The notes: generated by a model not told the origin, from the letters alone. A stretch of DNA of 8,196 nt from Emcibacteraceae bacterium (GCA_016763335.1 JAESUD010000088.1:1-8196); one strand, 5' to 3'. Counted from the first letter of the stretch, positions 1 to 7,772 are shown. Made by a program: numbers and translations.

Positions 1-1090
1 GCCAACATTGCAATCGGCTGATCTGTGGCGTGAAAGCGGGCGCTATGATGATTACGGCAAAGAAATGCTGCGGATCACCGACCGCCACGGGCGCGACATG
101 CTGTATGGGCCGACCAATGAAGAACTGATTACGGATATTTTTCGCGGCGCGGTCAATTCATATAAAGATTTGCCAAAAACATTATACCATATTCAATGGA
201 AATTCCGCGATGAAGTGCGCCCGCGTTTTGGTATTATGCGGGGCCGCGAGTTTTTGATGAAAGATAATTATTCTTTTGATCTTGATTTTGAGGCTGCGAA
301 AGAAAGCTATAACAAAATGTACGTTGCTTATCTTCGTACTTTTGCGCGCCTTGGCCTTGTGGCTATTCCGGTGCGGGCGGATGCGGGGGCGATTGGCGGT
401 GATCTTAGCCATGAATTCCAAATTCTTGCTGATACTGGTGAAAGCACGCTTTATTACGATAAAGACATTGAAAATTTTGATCTGTCGAGCCTGATCGGCG
501 ATATTGATGATGAAACTCTGGCCAAACTACAAAGCTATTACGCCATGGAAGAAGAAAAACATGATCCGGATAATTGCCCTGTGGCCCCAGAAAACCTGAG
601 GACAGCAAAAGGCATTGAAGTCGGTCATATATTCTATTTCGGCAAAAAGTATTCTGAAAGCATGGGCGCTAAAGTCACCGGACCTGACGGTAAAGACGTC
701 GAAGTTGAAATGGGTTCGTACGGCATTGGTGTTTCTAGGCTAGTTGGGGCATTAATTGAAGCAAATCACGATGATAACGGCATTATCTGGCCGGAAGCGG
801 TGGCGCCTTATAAAGTGGGCATCATCAATCTCCGTTTTAAAGATGAGAATTGCACAGCCGCTTGTGATGATCTTTACCAGAAAATGCAGGATCGTGGCAT
901 AGAGGTTCTTTATGATGACCGTGATGCGGGGGCAGGGGCTAAGTTTGCTAATATGGATCTTATTGGTTTACCGTGGCAGGTTATTGTTGGTCCAAAAGGA
1001 CTTGAAAAAGGCGTATACGAACTTAAAAACCGCCGCACCGGTGACCGTGTGGAACTTAGTGAACAAGAGCTACTTGAAAAATTAGGATAA
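1..1090 (+). CDS. proS: Prolyl-tRNA synthetase (class II), 3' part, short alphaproteobacterial form
   Basis: This enzyme charges tRNA-Pro with proline in the cytoplasm. The gene runs in from the left edge: the frame is open from base 2 (P-T-L-Q-S-A-D-L-W), so the TTG at 8 is an internal Leu codon, not a start. Judged by family length, roughly 70-80 N-terminal residues, including class II motif 1, are missing. Counting the codon at base 8 as residue 1, motif 2 is [19 protein letters not shown] (about 66-86) and motif 3 is [10 protein letters not shown] (236-245). A C-terminal anticodon-binding domain starts near residue 263 (PYKVGIINL) and includes [20 protein letters not shown]. Between SHEF (134-137) and GIEVGHIF (202-209) there are only about 65 residues, where the E. 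coli type carries an editing domain of about 180. The stop TAA lies 3 nt before the next gene, suggesting an operon. The identification is secure; only the 5' end is missing. Confidence 0.97.
   Translation, partial: PTLQSADLWRESGRYDDYGKEMLRITDRHGRDMLYGPTNEELITDIFRGAVNSYKDLPKTLYHIQWKFRDEVRPRFGIMRGREFLMKDNYSFDLDFEAAKESYNKMYVAYLRTFARLGLVAIPVRADAGAIGGDLSHEFQILADTGESTLYYDKDIENFDLSSLIGDIDDETLAKLQSYYAMEEEKHDPDNCPVAPENLRTAKGIEVGHIFYFGKKYSESMGAKVTGPDGKDVEVEMGSYGIGVSRLVGALIEANHDDNGIIWPEAVAPYKVGIINLRFKDENCTAACDDLYQKMQDRGIEVLYDDRDAGAGAKFANMDLIGLPWQVIVGPKGLEKGVYELKNRRTGDRVELSEQELLEKLG
1084..1087 (+). promoter_or_regulatory. Ribosome binding site of lolC/E
   Basis: AGGA lies inside the last codons of proS, 6 nt before the ATG at 1094. 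It supports that start and implies that translation of the permease follows directly from proS on the same mRNA. Confidence 0.6.
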
Positions 1091-1093
1091 TAT

Positions 1094-2350
1094 ATGTTCA
1101 GAGGGTATGAGTGGAAAATTGCGCTCAAATATTTAAGCATCAGAGGGCATGACGGATTTGTAACTGTTATTGCGCTATTTTCACTCTTCGGGATTTTTCT
1201 TGGTGTTGGTGCTCTTGTTGTTACCATGTCGGTAATGGGCGGATTTCGCGAAGAGCTTCTTGGTAAGGTCATAGGCTTTAACGGCCATGTGCTTTATCAG
1301 CCATTTGGCGGTAAAATGAGTGATTATGATGCGGCCGTAGATAATCTTAGTACCGTTAAAAATGTTGTTCGTGTAAGGCCTATACTCGAAGGGCAAGCCA
1401 TGGCCATGATGGGTGATAATGGTACATTTGCCCTTGTGCGCGGTATAAAAGCCGAAGACCTAAGGTCGCAGGCCTTGGTTTCTGATAATATTGTACTTGG
1501 CAGCCTCGATAAATTTGGTGACGGTGATGATGATATTGTCATTGGCCAGAGATTAGCGGAAAGATACAATCTTGAAATTGGCAGTGATCTAACGCTTATG
1601 ACACCGCGCGGACGGGTGACCGCTTTTGGAACCGTGCCGCGAATTCAACAATTTACCGTTATCGCGATATTTGAGGTTGGTGAATATAATTACGATTCAA
1701 ATTACTTTTTTGTCCCGCTTGATGTAGCGCAAACCTATTTTCAATATGGTGATCAGGTTGGCGCGCTTGAGGTGACATTAACGCATGCAGATTTGGTAAC
1801 AGAAACATACCCCGAGCTATCGCAAAGAATAGTTGATGCCGGTATGGCGGGAAGGATTATTGACTGGCAACAATTAAACCGGTCGTTTTTTAATGCTTTG
1901 CAAATTGAACGAAATGCCATGTTCATTATTCTTTCATTGATAATAGTGGTGGCCGTATTCAATGTGATATCAACGATGATTATGCTGGTAAAAAGCAAAA
2001 CGCGTGATATTGCTGTGCTGCGAACCATGGGGGCATCGCGTTCATCTATAACGCGAATTTTCTTTATTATTGGCTCAAGTATTGGGTTTTTAGGAACTTT
2101 CTTTGGCGTGGTCGGTGGGGTATATCTTGCCAATCATCTGCAATGGGTTGTGGATTTGATAGAACAAATGACGGGGACAGTTGTTTGGGATGCGGAGACG
2201 CGTTTTATTTCAGAAATTCCATCAAATATTGATAATTCAGAGGTGATGGCCATTACAATAGTTGCGTTAACTCTTTCATTGCTGGCGACGATTTTTCCGG
2301 CCATCAGAGCGGCTAATACTGACCCAGTGAAGGCGCTTAAATATGAGTAA
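1094..2350 (+). CDS. lolC: Lipoprotein-releasing ABC transporter permease, LolC/LolE family
   Basis: This is the inner-membrane permease of the Lol machine, which extracts outer-membrane lipoproteins from the inner membrane and passes them to periplasmic LolA. The 418 residues are close to the family norm of about 400-415. The fold is visible: a cytoplasmic start (EWKIALKYL), TM1 at about 22-47, a large periplasmic domain (about 48-270), then TM2 (about 276-299), TM3 (about 322-348) and TM4 (about 384-405), ending in [11 protein letters not shown], the usual ending of LolC/E proteins. Within the periplasmic domain, TPRGRVTAFGTVPRIQQF (170-187) resembles the LolC 'hook' hairpin that contacts LolA. 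The FtsX-like coupling segment after TM2 (KSKTRDIAVLRTMGAS) should contact the ATPase. lolD overlaps the end by 8 nt. Only one permease gene is present here, so whether it works as a homodimer (LolF-like) or with a partner encoded elsewhere is open; the symbol lolC follows common usage. Confidence 0.93.
   Translation: MFRGYEWKIALKYLSIRGHDGFVTVIALFSLFGIFLGVGALVVTMSVMGGFREELLGKVIGFNGHVLYQPFGGKMSDYDAAVDNLSTVKNVVRVRPILEGQAMAMMGDNGTFALVRGIKAEDLRSQALVSDNIVLGSLDKFGDGDDDIVIGQRLAERYNLEIGSDLTLMTPRGRVTAFGTVPRIQQFTVIAIFEVGEYNYDSNYFFVPLDVAQTYFQYGDQVGALEVTLTHADLVTETYPELSQRIVDAGMAGRIIDWQQLNRSFFNALQIERNAMFIILSLIIVVAVFNVISTMIMLVKSKTRDIAVLRTMGASRSSITRIFFIIGSSIGFLGTFFGVVGGVYLANHLQWVVDLIEQMTGTVVWDAETRFISEIPSNIDNSEVMAITIVALTLSLLATIFPAIRAANTDPVKALKYE
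2329..2333 (+). promoter_or_regulatory. Ribosome binding site of lolD
   Basis: GAAGG inside the last codons of the permease gene lies 9 nt before the ATG at 2343. It supports the start that overlaps the upstream stop codon and indicates coupled translation of permease and ATPase. Confidence 0.55.
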
Positions 2351-3023
2351 TATTATTGAGTTATCGAATATTTATAAAAGCTTTGATCAGGGCGTACATC
2401 ATCTTGAGATTTTGAAAGGCATTGATCTTACCATTGCGAGCAGCGAAATGGTTGCGCTTGTTGGTGCGTCTGGTGCTGGTAAGTCTACATTGCTTCATAT
2501 CATGGGATTACTTGAACGGGCCGATGACGGTGAAGTATTGATGTCGGGCATTCCCACCAAGGATTTGACCGATATTAAGCGAACAAAAATCCGTCGCCAC
2601 GAGATTGGTTTTGTATACCAGTTTCATAATCTTTTGCCGGATTTTGATGCGATTGACAATGTGATCATGCCACAATTAATTGCGGGAACATCGAAAAAAA
2701 TTGCCCTAGAGCGCGCAAAAGAACTTCTTGCAAAAATGGGACTTGAGGACCGCATGGAACATCGCCCGGGCGAGCTTTCCGGCGGTGAACAGCAACGAGT
2801 AGCTATTGCGCGTTCACTTGCGAACCGCCCAAGATTAATTCTGGCGGATGAACCCACGGGAAACCTTGATGAAAAGACCGGAAACGGTGTTATGGATATT
2901 TTGCTTGAGTTATCAAAAGAAGAAGGAATTTCAGCATTAATTGCCACTCATAATACTAATCTGGCCCAAAGAATGGACAGGATCATAAGTTTGAAAAACG
3001 GGATTGTTCAGGATAATATTTAA
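2343..3023 (+). CDS. lolD: Lipoprotein-releasing system ATP-binding protein LolD
   Basis: This is the cytoplasmic ATPase that powers lipoprotein release through the LolC/E permease encoded just upstream. The 226 residues match the usual LolD length. Every ABC motif is intact: Walker [10 protein letters not shown] (41-49), Q-loop Gln93 in [11 protein letters not shown], signature LSGGEQ (145-150), Walker B LILADE with catalytic Glu170, D-loop NLD (174-176) and H-loop His203 in ATHN. The phrase after the Q-loop ([14 protein letters not shown]) is of the LolD/MacB type, and adjacency to lolC/E separates it from MacB and FtsE. The start ATG overlaps the end of the permease gene by 8 nt. No clear terminator is visible in the 41 nt that follow, so transcription may continue into the next gene. 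Confidence 0.96.
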   Translation: MSNIIELSNIYKSFDQGVHHLEILKGIDLTIASSEMVALVGASGAGKSTLLHIMGLLERADDGEVLMSGIPTKDLTDIKRTKIRRHEIGFVYQFHNLLPDFDAIDNVIMPQLIAGTSKKIALERAKELLAKMGLEDRMEHRPGELSGGEQQRVAIARSLANRPRLILADEPTGNLDEKTGNGVMDILLELSKEEGISALIATHNTNLAQRMDRIISLKNGIVQDNI

Positions 3024-3052
3024 TTTGCCGGTTAATTTTTGGGAATAATAAA

Positions 3053-3057
3053 AAGGG
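3053..3057 (+). promoter_or_regulatory. Ribosome binding site of the DUF1761-type gene
   Basis: AAGGG lies 7 nt before the ATG at 3065. It is the best Shine-Dalgarno match in the short lolD gap and supports the chosen start. Confidence 0.5.
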
Positions 3058-3064
3058 TGTAATC

Positions 3065-3466
3065 ATGTTGGATATAACAGAATTGAATTTTATCGCTATT
3101 TTATTGGCGGCTGTTGCAAAATTTTTGGTCGGTGGGTTATGGTTTTCTAAACCGCTTTTTGCGGGCATCTGGCTTAAAGAAATTAACCTGAAAATGGAAG
3201 ACTTGGGCAGTCCTAAAAATGCTCTGCTTATTGGATTCGCCCTTAGCTTGTTAATTTCTTTCTCATTTGCAATTTTACTTCAGATGTTGGCCCTTGATTT
3301 AAGGTCAAGTCTTGCTGTGGCTGTGATCATTGCCATCGGTATCACATCGGCGCAGGTTGGCCTTTCTTTTGCGTTTGAAGGCAGGTCTTTGAAATTATTT
3401 TTAATTTATGCAACACAATCAGTTGCTGAATTTGTCGCAGTGGTATTAGTATTAACTTTAATGTGA
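3065..3466 (+). CDS. Small four-helix membrane protein, probable DUF1761 family
   Basis: This is a 133-residue protein that is almost entirely membrane-embedded. Four hydrophobic segments can be read: about 7-27, 53-77, 82-104 and 110-132. The loop after the first helix, GGLWFSKPLFAGIW (23-36), resembles the G-LW-S-LF-W pattern I associate with DUF1761, a family of small bacterial membrane proteins with no established function; the assignment is from memory of that pattern and should be tested with a profile search. A few polar residues lie in or near the helices (Lys19, Gln97, Gln118, Glu122). There is no signal peptide cleavage site and no catalytic motif. The gene sits between lolD and dnaE, but its hydrophobic architecture gives no direct link to either lipoprotein release or replication. 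The stop codon lies within a short tandem duplication. Confidence 0.8.
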   Translation: MLDITELNFIAILLAAVAKFLVGGLWFSKPLFAGIWLKEINLKMEDLGSPKNALLIGFALSLLISFSFAILLQMLALDLRSSLAVAVIIAIGITSAQVGLSFAFEGRSLKLFLIYATQSVAEFVAVVLVLTLM

Positions 3467-3494
3467 CGAAATAGAAGATGTGACGAAATAGAAA
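3461..3494 (+). repeat. Tandem duplication of a 17-nt unit before dnaE
   Basis: The unit ATGTGACGAAATAGAAG (3461-3477) is followed at once by a second copy (3478-3494) that differs only in its last base. The first copy contains the last codon and TGA stop of the upstream gene; the second repeats this ATG-TGA pair in the intergenic space. The duplication occupies most of the 36-nt gap before dnaE. Confidence 0.9.
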
Positions 3495-3502
3495 AAACAT
3501 AA
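3467..3502 (+). promoter_or_regulatory. dnaE translation initiation region lacking a clear Shine-Dalgarno
   Basis: These 36 nt hold most of the tandem duplication followed by an A-rich run (GAAAAAACATAA) directly before the dnaE ATG. No AGGAG-like sequence stands at normal spacing. Initiation may depend on the A-rich, probably unstructured leader or on read-through coupling from the upstream gene; this is inference. Confidence 0.35.
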
Positions 3503-6500
3503 ATGCCTGACAAAAAGCAATTCATTCACCTTAGACTGCATTCTGCCTATTCACTGGCCGAAGGTGCGGTGCATGTTAAAGATATGGCCAAGCATTGTAT
3601 CGGTAATAAAATGCCGGCGGTGGCCATTACCGATACCAATAACTTATTTGGGGCGCTCGATGCATCATTAAACTTGCCCCCTAAAGGTATTCAGCCGATT
3701 ATCGGTTGCACAATTGCAATCCGCCATACCGCAGCAGAGAGTGATATACATCAACGTGCCCCGGAACCGGGGTGGTTGGTGTTGCTGGCACAGACACAGG
3801 CTGGCTATGAAAATCTCATGATATTGGTGAGTAATGCTCATCTAAAATCAGATGCCGCTGAAGCACCGCAAATCGGTATTAAGGATCTTGAAGGATATAC
3901 GGGCGATCTTATATGCCTTAGTGGTGGTGTTGATGGTCCGGTGGGTAAGTATCTTCAGGATAATGATGCGGAAAAAGCAGAGGACTGCGTTAAATATTTA
4001 AACAGTCTATTCGCGGGTCGGTTTTATATGGAATTAGCCCGTCACGGGCTATCCATTGAAGATAGGTTTGAAGAGACGTTTATTGATTTTGCCTATAAAT
4101 TTGATATTCCGCTCGTGGCAACAAATCAGGTATTCTTTCCGAATCGTAAAATGTATGAAGCTCACGACGCGCTGCTCTGTATTGCTGCCGGCACCTATGT
4201 CGATCAATCAGACCGGCGTAAGGAAACACCAGAACATTATTTTAAATCAACTGCTGAAATGGTTGAGCTTTTTAAGGATATTCCAGAAGCGATTGATAAT
4301 ACGGTGGTTATCGCCAAGCGCTGCGCATTTAAAGTGCCAACCATTGATCCAATATTACCGAGCTTTACCATTGATGAAACTATGGACGAAGTGGAGAGCC
4401 TTGGAAAAGTTGCCAAGGAAGGCTTGGATATAAGACTAAACCGCCATGTTTATCTTGAGGAAAAAGACCCGGAAAAACGTGAAGCTATTGCTAAACCTTA
4501 TTATGAGCGTCTTGATTATGAGCTTGGTATTATCAACAAAATGGGTTTTCCCGGTTATTTCCTGATCGTTGCGGATTTTATTGAATGGTCAAAAGATCAT
4601 GATATTCCAGTAGGGCCAGGTCGTGGTTCCGGTGCGGGTTCGGTTGTGGCGTGGGCTCTTAAAATTACCGACCTTGATCCGCTTAAATTTGGACTATTGT
4701 TTGAGCGGTTTTTGAACCCTGAACGGGTATCTATGCTTGACTTTGATATTGATTTTTGTCAGGACAAACGTGAACTCGTGATTAAATATGTTCAGGATAA
4801 GTACGGGCATGATCAGGTGGCGCAAATTATCACATTCGGTAAATTGCAAGCGCGTGCTGTGGTGCGGGATGTAGGGCGCGTTTTGCAAGTGCCCTATATG
4901 CAGGTGGATAGATTATCAAAACTAATCCCGAGCAATCCGGCAAACCCCATGACCCTTTCCGAGGCGATTGAAAGCGAGAAAAAATTACGCGAAGAGATTA
5001 ACAATGATAAAAAAACATCTCATCTCATTGATATTGCCCTGCAATTAGAAGGACTTTTCCGCCACGCGTCAACCCATGCGGCGGGTGTGGTTATTGGTGA
5101 TCGGCCGCTTAATCAATTGGTGCCGCTATATCGCGACCCGCGTTCCGATATGCCGGTCACACAATTTAATATGAAATTTGTTGAGCAAGCGGGTTTGGTA
5201 AAGTTTGACTTTCTTGGCCTTAAAACCCTGACAGTGCTGAAAAAGGCAGTGGAAAACATTGCCAAGCGTGATATTGAAATTGATATTGAAAATGTACCAT
5301 TAGATAACCAGCCTTCATATGACATGATGTGTGCTGGTAATACAGTTGGTGTATTTCAGCTTGAAAGCTCAGGAATGCAAAGCGTTCTGGTAAGTCTGAA
5401 GCCGGATAAGTTTGAAGATATTATTGCGGTGGTAGCCCTTTACCGGCCGGGGCCGATGGATAATATTCCCCGTTACATTGCCTGTAAACATGGTGAACAG
5501 GAACCGGATTACCTTCATCCGTTGCTTGAAGAAATTCTGACCGAAACATACGGGGTTATTATTTACCAAGAACAGGTAATGCAAATTGCCCAAATTCTTG
5601 CCGATTATTCCCTTGGTGATGCGGATATTCTTAGACGTGCTATGGGTAAGAAAATTGTTGCGGAAATGGATGCGCAACGTACCCGATTTCAGGACGGGGC
5701 GGATAAAAAAGGCGTTGATCCCAAACAGGCTGCGGGAATATTTGATCAAGTGGCGAAATTCGCCGGTTATGGATTTAATAAAAGCCATGCCGCTGCTTAT
5801 GCGCTTGTCTCGTATCATACTGCCTATTTAAAAGCGAATTATTCAGCTGAGTTTATGGCGGCGATTATGACGCTTGATTTGGCAAATACGGATAAGCTTC
5901 ACATATTTAAACAGGAACTTACCAGTTTAGGTATTCCTGTGTTGCCGCCGGATATAAATTTATCCGGTGTGGAGTTTGCCGCTGAAATTATTGAAGGTGA
6001 AAATGATCAAGATAAGACGGGCGGCGCGCTTGGTGATGGCCTGCTGCGCGGGGTGCGTTACGGGCTTGCGGGATTAAAAAATGTTGGTGTAGCGGCAATG
6101 GAAAGCCTGATCGAAGAACGGGAGAAAAATGGCCCGTTTAAAGACTTGCCTGATTTTTGTAACCGTGTCGATACACGCCAAATTAATAAACGCGCCCTTG
6201 AAAATCTGATAAAAGCAGGCGCGTTTGATAGTTTGATGCCAAACCGGGCTCAACTACATAGTGCCGTTGAGATGCTACTGCGACAAATGAGTTTTGCCAC
6301 ACAAGAACGAAATTCAAATCAAGTTAGTTTGTTCGGTGATCAGGTTGAAGAGCAGTCGATTGTTTTTCCTGACGTGAGTGACTGGGATCTTATTGAACGT
6401 CTTAAATGTGAATTGGAAGCCGTTGGTTTTTACCTTTCCGCACATCCGCTTGACGCGTATACCAGCGTTCTGGCGCGGCAGAAAGTTGTTCCGAGCACAG

Positions 6501-7027
6501 AAATTGAAGAACGCGCAACCGGAAGAGGCGGGTTCATAAAGCTAGCAGGTACCATTCAGGGTATAAGACGTATGAAATCGAAGCGCGGGAATGCCTATGC
6601 GTTTCTCAGTCTTTCGGATGGTTCCGGCGGTTTTGAGGTTACGCTTTTCTCTGAATTACTGGATGCGGCGGAAGATTTTCTTGGCAATGGTAATTCTGTT
6701 ATTATCAGTGCAGAGGTCAAACATAGTGATGATGGTGCGCTGCGCATTACGGCCCAAGGGATTGAAACAATTGATAATGTTGCGCTGCGTACGGGTACAG
6801 GGCTTGATATTTATCTTAAGGATGATAGCAATTTAGAAGCGATTAAAGAAATTCTCAATAACCACAAAAATGGCCGTGGGCGTGTGACCTTCAAGATGAA
6901 TGTGAAACACGAAGATTTTCCAGAATGTGACGCGGATATTGAACTTAAAGAGAGATATAAAATCTCCCCGGCAATAAGAAATGCGGTGGCTTCCTTAAAA
7001 GGGGTTATCGAAGCCAAAGAAATTTAA
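3503..7027 (+). CDS. dnaE: DNA polymerase III alpha subunit
   Basis: This is the catalytic subunit of the replicative DNA polymerase. The 1174 residues are close to E. coli DnaE (1160). The order is an N-terminal PHP domain (about 5-280, opening HLRLHSAYSLAEGA), then the polymerase core with PGRGSGAGS near 372-380. The palm aspartates are Asp413 and Asp415 (MLDFDIDF) and Asp569 (VKFDFLGL), matching E. coli Asp401, Asp403 and Asp555. A helix-hairpin-helix region lies near 815-905, a clamp-binding motif QVSLF at 940-944, an OB fold at about 1012-1090, and a C-terminal region expected to bind tau. The PHP metal site looks degraded (Arg11, Thr45 and the NQVFF segment at 208-212 replace typical ligands), so proofreading should come from a separate epsilon subunit. 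The ATG at 3503 fits the family N-terminus, but no good Shine-Dalgarno precedes it, only an A-rich stretch. The reading frame is intact. Confidence 0.98.
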   Translation: MPDKKQFIHLRLHSAYSLAEGAVHVKDMAKHCIGNKMPAVAITDTNNLFGALDASLNLPPKGIQPIIGCTIAIRHTAAESDIHQRAPEPGWLVLLAQTQAGYENLMILVSNAHLKSDAAEAPQIGIKDLEGYTGDLICLSGGVDGPVGKYLQDNDAEKAEDCVKYLNSLFAGRFYMELARHGLSIEDRFEETFIDFAYKFDIPLVATNQVFFPNRKMYEAHDALLCIAAGTYVDQSDRRKETPEHYFKSTAEMVELFKDIPEAIDNTVVIAKRCAFKVPTIDPILPSFTIDETMDEVESLGKVAKEGLDIRLNRHVYLEEKDPEKREAIAKPYYERLDYELGIINKMGFPGYFLIVADFIEWSKDHDIPVGPGRGSGAGSVVAWALKITDLDPLKFGLLFERFLNPERVSMLDFDIDFCQDKRELVIKYVQDKYGHDQVAQIITFGKLQARAVVRDVGRVLQVPYMQVDRLSKLIPSNPANPMTLSEAIESEKKLREEINNDKKTSHLIDIALQLEGLFRHASTHAAGVVIGDRPLNQLVPLYRDPRSDMPVTQFNMKFVEQAGLVKFDFLGLKTLTVLKKAVENIAKRDIEIDIENVPLDNQPSYDMMCAGNTVGVFQLESSGMQSVLVSLKPDKFEDIIAVVALYRPGPMDNIPRYIACKHGEQEPDYLHPLLEEILTETYGVIIYQEQVMQIAQILADYSLGDADILRRAMGKKIVAEMDAQRTRFQDGADKKGVDPKQAAGIFDQVAKFAGYGFNKSHAAAYALVSYHTAYLKANYSAEFMAAIMTLDLANTDKLHIFKQELTSLGIPVLPPDINLSGVEFAAEIIEGENDQDKTGGALGDGLLRGVRYGLAGLKNVGVAAMESLIEEREKNGPFKDLPDFCNRVDTRQINKRALENLIKAGAFDSLMPNRAQLHSAVEMLLRQMSFATQERNSNQVSLFGDQVEEQSIVFPDVSDWDLIERLKCELEAVGFYLSAHPLDAYTSVLARQKVVPSTEIEERATGRGGFIKLAGTIQGIRRMKSKRGNAYAFLSLSDGSGGFEVTLFSELLDAAEDFLGNGNSVIISAEVKHSDDGALRITAQGIETIDNVALRTGTGLDIYLKDDSNLEAIKEILNNHKNGRGRVTFKMNVKHEDFPECDADIELKERYKISPAIRNAVASLKGVIEAKEI

Positions 7028-7768
7028 ATGATTAAAAAATCACCTTTAATCGATTCTGCGTCAATTCTTGTGATTCGCGATAATATGAAAACGGGTGCGC
7101 TTGAGATATTGATGGTCAAGCGTCATAAGGATATTGCTTTCGCTGGCGGCGCATACGTTTTTCCTGGCGGTAAAGTAGACGAAGATGATTTACTGTTTGA
7201 TCATAAGGACACAACATTTCCGGTAGGTTATTCTGAACTGATATACACGGCATTTCGTGAGGTTTTCGAAGAATCAGGGTTGATCATTGGGAGCAGTGAA
7301 GGGGCAATTGATTATAGGCAAGCCTTACTTGACGGGGAACTGACATTTGCTAATTTTATCAAAAAAGCAAATGTCAATTTCAGCTTTGAAAATATTGTTC
7401 CTTTCGCACGTTGGATAACACCCAAAATATATCCCAAACGGTTTGATACGAGGTTCTTTCTTGCCTGTGCCCCACAAGGACAGGACGCTTTCCCGGATTA
7501 TAGTGAGATTGTAGAAGTGAAGTGGGTGGAACCACTTGAGTTTATTGATGAATTTAAAGAAGAACTCATGTTTCCTACTTTAATGAATTTAAAACTACTT
7601 GGTGAAGCATCAACTGTTCAGCAAGCTATGAGCCATGCCGAAGCGCGAAAAATCATTACGGTTGAACCAAAAATTGTGGATGGATTACGTGTGATTGACC
7701 CCGCCTCGGGTTATGGTGAAGTTGATCAAAACAATATTCATTCAGGCATTAAAACAGATGATAAATAG
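7028..7768 (+). CDS. Nudix hydrolase with an interrupted Nudix box, NUDT19-like
   Basis: This is a predicted cytoplasmic Nudix hydrolase, which would cleave a nucleoside diphosphate linked to another group using divalent metal. In its 246 residues, an opening beta strand (SASILVIRD, 10-18) leads to the family hallmark AYVFPGGKVDEDD (42-54). The second half of the Nudix box, REVFEESGL, comes at 77-85. Canonical spacing from the box Gly to the Arg is 14 residues; from Gly48 to Arg77 it is 29, so about 15 extra residues split the box. That split, plus WITPKIYPKRFDTRFFLA in the second half, resembles the NUDT19 group, some of whose members are CoA diphosphatases; the substrate here is a guess. 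The ATG follows the dnaE stop with no gap (TAAATG), so the two genes are probably co-transcribed. The Shine-Dalgarno is weak. A notable inverted repeat lies within the gene at 7341-7376. Confidence 0.88.
   Translation: MIKKSPLIDSASILVIRDNMKTGALEILMVKRHKDIAFAGGAYVFPGGKVDEDDLLFDHKDTTFPVGYSELIYTAFREVFEESGLIIGSSEGAIDYRQALLDGELTFANFIKKANVNFSFENIVPFARWITPKIYPKRFDTRFFLACAPQGQDAFPDYSEIVEVKWVEPLEFIDEFKEELMFPTLMNLKLLGEASTVQQAMSHAEARKIITVEPKIVDGLRVIDPASGYGEVDQNNIHSGIKTDDK
7341..7376 (+). repeat. Perfect 10-bp inverted repeat inside the Nudix gene
   Basis: TGACATTTGC (7341-7350) and GCAAATGTCA (7367-7376) are exact reverse complements separated by 16 A/T-rich bases. Beyond one mismatch (C7340/A7377) the pairing continues for four more positions (7336-7339 with 7378-7381, including one G-U). 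It lies wholly in coding sequence (segment LTFANFIKKANVNF). Confidence 0.8.
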
Positions 7769-7772
7769 CTTA

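Noticed and set aside
1753..2133. 126-aa open frame on the minus strand inside lolC/E
   Set aside because: It is antisense to conserved transmembrane segments of the permease, with low-complexity Ile/Thr-rich content typical of shadow frames.
3024..3064. Possible terminator or promoter between lolD and the DUF1761-type gene
   Set aside because: The 41-nt gap is A/T-rich but holds no convincing stem with a T-run and no paired promoter hexamers; only the ribosome binding site is supported.
3759..3772. CCCCGGAACCGGGG inverted repeat in the 5' part of dnaE
   Set aside because: It is short, encodes an ordinary A-P-E-P-G stretch, and has no T-run or other regulatory context.
5269..5290. Two copies of GATATTGAAA two bases apart in dnaE
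   Set aside because: It follows from the acidic coding sequence DIEIDIEN; no sign of function beyond the protein.
5369..5818. 149-aa open frame on the minus strand inside dnaE
   Set aside because: It lies wholly opposite well-conserved polymerase sequence, shows no recognisable domain and is best explained as a shadow of dnaE codon use.
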